A stretch of DNA of 64,000 bases, from positions 310,001 to 374,000 of the forward strand of contig NZ_FOLP01000001.1 of the NCBI RefSeq assembly GCF_900112425.1, given 5' to 3'. The position numbers were made by a program, and so were the translations under genes. The DNA comes from Variovorax sp. OK212 (GTDB lineage: Bacteria > Pseudomonadota > Gammaproteobacteria > Burkholderiales > Burkholderiaceae_C). Below are positions 56,808 through 64,000 of the stretch, piece after piece (the first letter of the stretch is position 1; each line of letters starts with the position of its first letter). The notes under the pieces were generated by a model that worked only from the letters and a program-made list of their open reading frames with translations, was not told the origin of the DNA and did not search any database.

Positions 56808-59288
56808 CTACCGAGGCGGCAGCGCGTACGCGACCACGTAGTCGCCGCGGTCCACCGACTGCCGCGCGCCGCCCGCGCTCACCACCACGTACTGCCTGCC
56901 GGTCTTGGGCGACACGTAGGTCATCGGCCCCGACTGGCTGCCCACGGGCAGGCGCGCCTTCCAGATTTCCTTGCCGCTCGCCGTGTCGAACGCGCGCAGG
57001 TAGAAGTCCTGCGTGCCCGCGAAGAACAGCAGGCCCGACTGCGTGGCCAGGGACGCGCCCAGGGTGGGCATGCCGATGGGAATCGGCAGGTGCATGCGGA
57101 TGCCCAGCGGGCCGGTGTCCTTCACCGTGCCCACCGGCACCTGCCACACCAGCTTGCGCGTCTTCAGGTCGATGGCCGACATCGTGCCGAAGGGCGGTGC
57201 CTGGCACGGAATGCCCAGCTGCGACAGGAAGCGCTCGCGCATCGCGCCGTAGGGCGTGCCTTCCTGCGGCACCACGCCCATCTCGATGCCGCTGGCACCG
57301 GGCTTGATGTTGGCGCGCGGGATCATGTAGTTGGCCAGGCCCAGGCGCATGTCGTTCACGAACATGTAGCTGCTGGTCGGGTCGACCGACACGCTGCCCC
57401 AGTTCATGCCGCCCAGCGAACCCGGGAACTGCAGCGCGCGGTCCAGGCCCGGCGGCGTGTACACGCCTTCATGGCGCATGCCCTTGAAGGCGATGCGGCA
57501 CAGCAGCTGGTCGAAGGGCGTGGCGCCCCACATGTCGGACTCGCTCAGTGTCTTGTTGCCGATGGAGGGCATGCCCACCGAGAAGGGCTGCGTCGGCGAA
57601 TAGCGCTCGCCGGGCACGTTGCCCTGCGGCACCGGGCGCTCCTGCACTTCGGCGATCGGCTTTCCGGTCTCGCGGTTGAGCAGGAAGATCTCGCCCTGCT
57701 TGGTGACCTGCGCGAGCGCGGGCTGCGTGCCGCCGTTGCCGTCGGGAATGTCATAGAGCAGCGGCTGCGCGGGCAGGTCGAAGTCCCACAGGTCGTGGTG
57801 CGTGGTCTGGAAGGTCCAGCGCACCTTGCCGCTCTTCGCGTCGAGCGCGACCACCGACGAGCTGTACCTGTCGTCCAGCGGCGTGCGCTCACCGGCCCAG
57901 AAGTCGGGCGTGGCGTTGCCGGTGGGCAGGTAGACCAGGCCCAGCTTCGCATCGAAGGACATGGCCGACCACACGTTGGGCGTGCCGCGCGTGTAGGTCT
58001 GGCCGGGCGGCGGCAGGCGCGTGACGGCGGGGTTGCCCGGGTCCCAGGCCCAGGCCAGCTCGCCGGTGACGGCGTTGTACGCGCGCACCACGCCGGGCGG
58101 CTCGTCGGTGGAGAAGTTGTCGGCCACGCGGCCGCCGACCACCACCAGGTCGCCCGCGACCAGCGGGGTGGAGGTCTGCTGGTAGTAGCCGTCCTTCACC
58201 TCGCCCATGCCGACCTTGAGGTCGACGGTGCCTTGCTTGCCGAAGCCGGCGCAGGGCTTGCCGGTGGCGGCGTCGACGGCGATCAGGCGTGCGTCGGTGG
58301 TGGGCAGCAGCAGGCGCTGGCGGCAGGCCGCGGGGGCGGCGGCTTCAGCGGTTGCAGCCGGGGAAGGTGCAGGTGCAGGTGTCGACGCTGCCGCAGCGGG
58401 CGCCGACGCTGAAGTTTCCACCTTCGTCTCCGCGGCTTTGGCGGCGTCCTGGTCGTGATAACCCAGGCCGCGGCAGCGCTGCCAGTTCGGCGCGGTGGCT
58501 TTCGGGTCGTACTTCCAGAGCTCGGCGCCGGTGTCGGCGTCGAGCGCGACGATCTTGCTGTAGGCCGTGCACACGTACACCGTGCTGCCGATCTGCAGCG
58601 GCGTGTTCTGGTCTTCCGCGCCCGAGCCGTTGCTTTGCGGCACATCGCCGGTGTGGGCGGTCCAGGCGACCTGCAGCCGGCCGATGTTGTCCTTGTTGAT
58701 CTGGTCGAGCGCCGCGAAGCGGTTGCCCGCGGTGGTGTTGCCCCAGTGGCGCCAGTCCTTCTGCGCCTCTTGCGGGTTGACGGGCACGACGGCCGGCGCG
58801 GGGCCCTGTGCGGCGATCACCGGCGTGGGCACGAAGGCGTAGCCGCCGGTCGCGAGCAGCGCGACCGCCAGCACGGCCGCCACCGCAAGGGCGCCGCGCC
58901 CGGCGGTGCCGCCCGCGCGGCGCACCAGCGCCGGGTAGGCCAGCGCGACCAGCAGGCCGAGCACCGCGAAGGCGGCCAGCCGCGAGACCAGCGGCCAGAA
59001 ATGCCAGCCAGCTTCCCACACGGCCCACACGGCGGTAGCCGCGAACGTCAGCGCGAAGAGCCAGGCGCCGGTGGCGCGGCGCTTGGCGATGAGCAGGCCG
59101 GCCACCAGCAGCGAGAGCCCGGCCAGCACGAAGTACCAGCTGCCGCCGAGCGCGGCGAGGTAGGCGCCGCCGACCGCGAGGTACGCGCCCATCAGCATGG
59201 CGAGCACGCCGAGCGCCACCAGCGCCGGGGGCGTGACGAAGCGCCAGAACCGCGATTGCCGGACCACCGGCGCCTGTTTTTCCGTCAT
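56808..59288 (-). CDS. gcd: Membrane-bound PQQ-dependent dehydrogenase (glucose/quinate/shikimate type)
   Basis: An 826-residue quinoprotein. Five hydrophobic helices (about 15-150) anchor it to the membrane. The periplasmic beta-propeller begins near residue 165 (WRHWGNTTAGNRFAALDQINKDN). PQQ and propeller motifs include TPLQIGSTVYVCTAYSKIVALDADTGAELW, and TTHHDLWDFDLPAQPLLYD, with the His-Asp pair near the cofactor. Residues about 283-318 are an Ala/Pro-rich insert absent from the compact E. coli enzyme. It passes electrons to ubiquinone. Glucose versus quinate cannot be decided; gcd is provisional. No pqq synthesis genes are in the window. AAGGGGG precedes the ATG. Confidence 0.85.
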   Translation of the reverse strand: MTEKQAPVVRQSRFWRFVTPPALVALGVLAMLMGAYLAVGGAYLAALGGSWYFVLAGLSLLVAGLLIAKRRATGAWLFALTFAATAVWAVWEAGWHFWPLVSRLAAFAVLGLLVALAYPALVRRAGGTAGRGALAVAAVLAVALLATGGYAFVPTPVIAAQGPAPAVVPVNPQEAQKDWRHWGNTTAGNRFAALDQINKDNIGRLQVAWTAHTGDVPQSNGSGAEDQNTPLQIGSTVYVCTAYSKIVALDADTGAELWKYDPKATAPNWQRCRGLGYHDQDAAKAAETKVETSASAPAAAASTPAPAPSPAATAEAAAPAACRQRLLLPTTDARLIAVDAATGKPCAGFGKQGTVDLKVGMGEVKDGYYQQTSTPLVAGDLVVVGGRVADNFSTDEPPGVVRAYNAVTGELAWAWDPGNPAVTRLPPPGQTYTRGTPNVWSAMSFDAKLGLVYLPTGNATPDFWAGERTPLDDRYSSSVVALDAKSGKVRWTFQTTHHDLWDFDLPAQPLLYDIPDGNGGTQPALAQVTKQGEIFLLNRETGKPIAEVQERPVPQGNVPGERYSPTQPFSVGMPSIGNKTLSESDMWGATPFDQLLCRIAFKGMRHEGVYTPPGLDRALQFPGSLGGMNWGSVSVDPTSSYMFVNDMRLGLANYMIPRANIKPGASGIEMGVVPQEGTPYGAMRERFLSQLGIPCQAPPFGTMSAIDLKTRKLVWQVPVGTVKDTGPLGIRMHLPIPIGMPTLGASLATQSGLLFFAGTQDFYLRAFDTASGKEIWKARLPVGSQSGPMTYVSPKTGRQYVVVSAGGARQSVDRGDYVVAYALPPR

Positions 59289-59428
59289 GGATCGAACCCC
59301 CTTGCTTGGCCGTTGCGCGGCTGCGAACAGCCGCCGAAACCGGGAATTTTCGCCGATCCTAGGGTTTACCCTTATCAAGACCGGATTTGACCCACGCACC
59401 CGTGCGGACGGGCTCAGTCTGCGCCATG

Positions 59429-59454
59429 AAAAAAGCCGGCGCAATGGCCGGCTT
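59429..59454 (-). terminator. Intrinsic terminator after opgH
   Basis: AAGCCGGC (59433-59440) and GCCGGCTT (59447-59454) form an 8-bp stem with a 6-nt loop. On the minus strand the stem is followed by TTTTTT (59434-59429). It ends the opgH transcript before the PQQ dehydrogenase promoter. Confidence 0.85.
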
Positions 59455-59516
59455 CTTGGGGGGAGGCTGAAGCTTGCTTCAGCGTCGTTCCGCGTCCTTC
59501 AGCAAGGCATGGCGCC

Positions 59517-61532
59517 TCAGGCGGTGGCCAGGGCGGCCGGGCGGGCCAGGCGCACGGCGTGCATCCAGGCGCGGCGCAGCACGGCGGGCGAACGCGATTC
59601 CTCGGGGATCAGCAGGAAGCCGCGGTCGCGCAGCGTGGTGCCCAGCGCGATCTGGCTGGTCAGCACGGTCAGCGGGATCGCCAGCAGCAGCGGCAGGCCC
59701 ACGGGCATCAGCCAGATCAGCGCGCTCGGGTCGATCATGGCGACACCCACGGCCAGCATGGCGATCACCAGGGTCATGGGGGCCAGCTGCGCGGCAGCGA
59801 CCTTCCACGGCACGGCGGCGGCTTCACGCGGGGGCGACTTCCAGTCGAGCTTGATGCCGGTGAGGGCGACCAGCACGAACAGCGAGTGGGCCAGCATGCG
59901 CACCGGGGCTTGCACGATGGCCAGGCCGCTTTCGAGCAGCGAGCTCTTCACCAGGCCCCACACACCGCCGTACTGGCGTTGTTCGCCGCGCATCAGCACG
60001 GCGGCGATGCCCAGCACGCGCGGCAGGAACAGCAGGCACAGGGTCCAGACCCACAGGCCGGCCAGCTCGGCGGGCAGCACGCTCCAGCTGGACACCAGGC
60101 TCGAGCCGCTCAGCCACAGGGCAGTGCCCAGCGTCAGGAAGGCCAGCCACAGGGGCGCCGAAACATAGGCCATGGTGCCGGTCACGAACATCGCGCGGTG
60201 CACGGGGTGAATGCCGGGCTCCATCATCAGGCGGGCGTTCTGCAGGTTGCCCTGGCACCAGCGGCGGTCGCGTTGCAGCTCGGCCAGCAGGTCCGGCGGT
60301 TGCTGTTCGTAGCTGCCGACCAGGTCGGACACCAGCCACACGTTGTAGCCGGCACGGCGCATCAGCGCGGCTTCCACGAAGTCGTGCGACATGATGCCGC
60401 CCGACATGCCGCCGGTGCCCTTGATCGGGGCCAGCGCGCAATGCTTCATGAAGGGTTCGACGCGGATGATGGCGTTGTGGCCCCAGTAGTGCGACTCGCC
60501 CAGTTGCCAGAACTGCATGCCCAGCGTGAACAGGCGGCCCGTCACGCGGGAAGCGAATTGCTGTGCGCGGGCGTGCAGCGTGACGTGGCCGATGGCCTGC
60601 GTCGCGGTCTGGATGATGCCGGCGGTGGGGTTGGCTTCCATCAGCTTGACCATCGAGGTCAGGCAGTCGCCGCTCATCACCGAGTCGGCGTCGAGCACGA
60701 CCATGTAGCGGTAGTCCTTGCCCCAGCGGCGGCAGAAGTCGGCCACGTTGCCGGCCTTGCGGTGCGTGCGGCGGGTGCGCAGGCGGTAGTACACCTCCAC
60801 CTGTGGCTGGTTCGGGCTGTCGGCCAGCGCGGCGCGCAGGTCTTCCCAGGCGGCGCGCTCGGCGGCGGCGGTCTCGGGGTTGTAGCTGTCGGACAGCACG
60901 AACACGTCGAACTGCCTGGCGTGGCCGGTGGCCGCGACCGATTCGCAGGTGGCGCGCAGGCCGGCGAACACGGTGGCCACGTCCTCGTTGCAGATCGGCA
61001 TGATGATCGCCGTGCGTGCCTCGGGGTTCATCGGGTGGTTGGCCACCTGCTTGACCGACAGGGCGTGCTTGTCACCGCGCACGGAGACATAGAAGCCCAT
61101 CAGCGCGGTCACGAAGCCGGTGACGACCCAGCCCGAGAGCAGGCCGTACAGGCCGATCTGGCCGTATTCGAGCCAGACGTTGTCGTAGTCGGGCTGCACG
61201 CCGGCGAACAGCGACGACGCGATCACGGTGCTCAGCAGGGTGAGCATCATGAAGGCGAAGCGGCGTTGGCCAGCGGCACGCTGCCAGGGTTGCCTGGCTT
61301 GCGCTGCCTGGGGAGCGGCTTCGGCTTCGGCATTGCGGCCGGCACCGAGCTTCACCAGGGCGGCGGTGCCCAGGCTGTTCCAGAAACCGCGCCAGGGGCG
61401 CGGCGTCATCGAGCCGCGGTTGATCGGAGGCGCGGTCACCGCATTGGGGTGGCGTTCTTCACGGACCGCGCTGCGGTGCGAGAAGTCGCTGTCGGCCAGA
61501 ACATTCAGTTGCGAGAAGTCGTTTGGCTTCAT
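59517..61532 (-). CDS. opgH: OpgH/MdoH, glucan biosynthesis glucosyltransferase
   Basis: Polytopic GT2 enzyme that makes the beta-1,2 backbone of osmoregulated periplasmic glucans from UDP-glucose. I read 671 residues from ATG 61532 (MKPNDFSQLNVLADSDF). An in-frame upstream region is unconserved. Catalytic motifs: IIMPICNEDVATVFAGL, YMVVLDADSVMSGD (DxD), GGMSGGIMSHDFVEA and the QxxRW-like QRDRRWCQGNLQN. Several membrane helices surround them. OpgG, normally encoded in the same operon, is not adjacent here. Confidence 0.93.
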   Translation of the reverse strand: MKPNDFSQLNVLADSDFSHRSAVREERHPNAVTAPPINRGSMTPRPWRGFWNSLGTAALVKLGAGRNAEAEAAPQAAQARQPWQRAAGQRRFAFMMLTLLSTVIASSLFAGVQPDYDNVWLEYGQIGLYGLLSGWVVTGFVTALMGFYVSVRGDKHALSVKQVANHPMNPEARTAIIMPICNEDVATVFAGLRATCESVAATGHARQFDVFVLSDSYNPETAAAERAAWEDLRAALADSPNQPQVEVYYRLRTRRTHRKAGNVADFCRRWGKDYRYMVVLDADSVMSGDCLTSMVKLMEANPTAGIIQTATQAIGHVTLHARAQQFASRVTGRLFTLGMQFWQLGESHYWGHNAIIRVEPFMKHCALAPIKGTGGMSGGIMSHDFVEAALMRRAGYNVWLVSDLVGSYEQQPPDLLAELQRDRRWCQGNLQNARLMMEPGIHPVHRAMFVTGTMAYVSAPLWLAFLTLGTALWLSGSSLVSSWSVLPAELAGLWVWTLCLLFLPRVLGIAAVLMRGEQRQYGGVWGLVKSSLLESGLAIVQAPVRMLAHSLFVLVALTGIKLDWKSPPREAAAVPWKVAAAQLAPMTLVIAMLAVGVAMIDPSALIWLMPVGLPLLLAIPLTVLTSQIALGTTLRDRGFLLIPEESRSPAVLRRAWMHAVRLARPAALATA

Positions 61533-61934
61533 GTGATTTACCAACGTTGCTTGTCGAGGGAAGGGGTGTCGCCAATGGCAGGAAAGCGCTTGATCACGCA
61601 ATCCGGCTCAGCGCCGCCTGCGCTTGCGAGCGCGGCCAGCGAATAGCCCGCGGCACGGGGCCGCGAGGGGGAAAACTGCTTTTGACGCAGGCCGTCGCGC
61701 TGCTGGCGCAGTGCGAAAGATGGGCTGGTTAGTGCTGTCATGCCAGTACAGGGGCAAACCCTGTGCCAGGCTGGAAAAACGCTTTCAGATCAACAGCTTA
61801 GGCCGCTGCGAAGGCATTTTTCGGGGGCGGAGGCCGCTGGCGGGCCTCAAAACCCCCGTTTTTGTCGCCGAATCCCGACAAGCCTGGGGGGCAGGTGGAG
61901 ATAGGCCTTATGAATCAACGACTTAGGGGCGTCG
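61533..61934. other. 402-nt intergenic region upstream of opgH
   Basis: No protein gene supported. It holds two direct copies of ATCAACRRCTTAGG, at 61789-61802 and 61914-61927 (12 of 14 positions identical, 125 nt apart). The second abuts the glrR stop. No intrinsic terminator for glrR and no strong promoter stands out. The repeats could be binding sites of a regulator of opgH. Confidence 0.45.
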
Positions 61935-63323
<1,389 letters not shown>

Positions 63324-63394
63324 TCAAAAACCTCCGTGCGCCGCACCGGGGTGCGGGCTTGCTTCAGCTTGCTTGGGGCGGCCCGGCGCTGCGC

Positions 63395-64000
63395 TCATGG
63401 GCTCGGCTTGCTTGCGGCCGGCGCCGCCGGCATGGCTGGCGCCATGTTGGGCCGCGCGAAGCTGCGCTCGATGGCGCGCAGGGCTTCGATGCGGTCGTTC
63501 AGCTGGTCGATGCGGCGCTGGCTGTCGCGCAGCTGCTGCACCTGCTTGTCGCGGTCGTCTTCCGCGCGGCGCTGTTCCACATAGCGCGCGGCCAGCGCGC
63601 GCGCGAGCGGGTGCAGCGGCTGCGCCTCGGGCGAGGGGTTGGCGATCACGCGCTGCAGCAGGCCCAGCGCGCGCGCCAGGTCGGCCGGCACGCGGGTCTG
63701 CGAGAGCAGCAGCGCGAGCTGCATCTGGGTGGCCGGCGAATCGCCGGGGTCGCCGATGCGCGAGATTTCCGCGCTCAGGTCGGCGCCGCTCAGCGGGCGC
63801 ATCTTGTCGGCGTACGACAGCATGGCCGCCACCGGCCCCTGCGTCATCATCGTGAAGAGCGAGGCCGGCTGCGTGGCCGGCGCCCTGGGTTCGGCTTCCA
63901 CCGGCATCACGCGCGGCGCCGCCGGGGGCGGTGGCAGTGCATCGGCCTCCGCGGGCGGCTTGGGCTGCGAGGCGCAGGCGGCCAGCAGCAGGACGAAAGG
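63395..64000 (-). CDS. QseG-like outer membrane lipoprotein (5' end outside the window)
   Basis: The frame stays open to the window edge. Upstream of the first internal start codons it reads PFVLLLAACASQPKPP, a signal peptide end with lipobox LAAC, so the true start lies beyond base 64000. The mature part has a Pro/Ala region and a helical domain (LARALGLLQRVIAN, then a coiled coil RDSQRRIDQLNDRIEALRAIERSF). This position, between a sensor kinase presumed outside the window and glrR, is that of QseG. Sequence similarity to QseG itself is weak, so the name rests mostly on context. Confidence 0.75.
   Translation of the reverse strand, partial: PFVLLLAACASQPKPPAEADALPPPPAAPRVMPVEAEPRAPATQPASLFTMMTQGPVAAMLSYADKMRPLSGADLSAEISRIGDPGDSPATQMQLALLLSQTRVPADLARALGLLQRVIANPSPEAQPLHPLARALAARYVEQRRAEDDRDKQVQQLRDSQRRIDQLNDRIEALRAIERSFARPNMAPAMPAAPAASKPSP

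Overview
The window looks like chromosomal DNA of a high-GC betaproteobacterium of the order Burkholderiales, most likely family Comamonadaceae and close to Variovorax. This rests on gene order and protein style (dcw cluster ending ftsZ-lpxC, mpl/tlpA/accBC/prmA block, Lys/Ala/Pro-rich H1-like protein, pilSR next to a CcsA-like gene and ffh). It is an inference, since no rRNA is present. I saw no tRNA, rRNA, CRISPR array, insertion sequence or prophage. Nearly all of the DNA is ordinary vertically inherited core sequence.

Layout. 1-12.5 kb: 3' part of the division and cell wall cluster (mraY, murD, ftsW, murG, murC, ddl, ftsQ, ftsA, ftsZ, lpxC), with many 4-nt start/stop overlaps. MurD carries a disordered insertion of about 260 residues. 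12.5-22.9 kb: ruvC, a large TPR protein, a CdsA-like/PlsC-like lipid pair, DUF2809, mtgA, aroE, a TonB-C protein, an RNB ribonuclease and a YqiA-like esterase. 23.3-29.4 kb: a NarL-type two-component pair, rodA, tldD and a lipoprotein. 29.4-30.7 kb: a DAHP synthase preceded by what reads as a complete Phe/Tyr attenuator, with a leader peptide containing seven aromatic residues in eight. 30.7-39.9 kb: cupin, mpl, an unknown protein, TlpA-like thioredoxin, accB, accC, prmA, a zinc-ribbon DUF3426 protein, a PfkB kinase and an H1-like protein. 40.1-51.4 kb: nrdB and nrdA (tandem NrdR boxes upstream), ampD, pilR, pilS, a PP0621-like protein, a CcsA-like protein and ffh. 51.4-53.5 kb: a two-gene nucleic acid repair cassette, an RNA ligase plus an HD-domain/polynucleotide kinase of HD-Pnk architecture. 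53.8-59.3 kb: SMP-30 lactonase, MFS transporter and TetR regulator with paired operators, then a membrane PQQ-dependent glucose/quinate-type dehydrogenase. 59.5-64 kb: opgH, then glrR and a truncated QseG-like lipoprotein.

How the genes work together. Peptidoglycan dominates: lipid II synthesis and division (dcw), polymerisation (mtgA, rodA), recycling (mpl, ampD), plus the first committed step of lipid A synthesis (lpxC), the start of fatty acid synthesis (accBC) and envelope glucan synthesis (opgH). Several regulatory sites can be read directly: the aroG attenuator, NrdR boxes overlapping the nrdA promoter, paired TetR operators, and a palindrome in front of accB.

The observations I rate highest are the aroG leader, the HD-Pnk/RNA ligase cassette, the oversized MurD, and the frequent TANNNT -10-like hexamer placed 6-9 nt before a start codon without a Shine-Dalgarno sequence, which suggests many leaderless mRNAs. 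Tandem-repeat expansions also occur in coding DNA (murD, a histidine kinase ATPase domain) and in the rodA-tldD gap.
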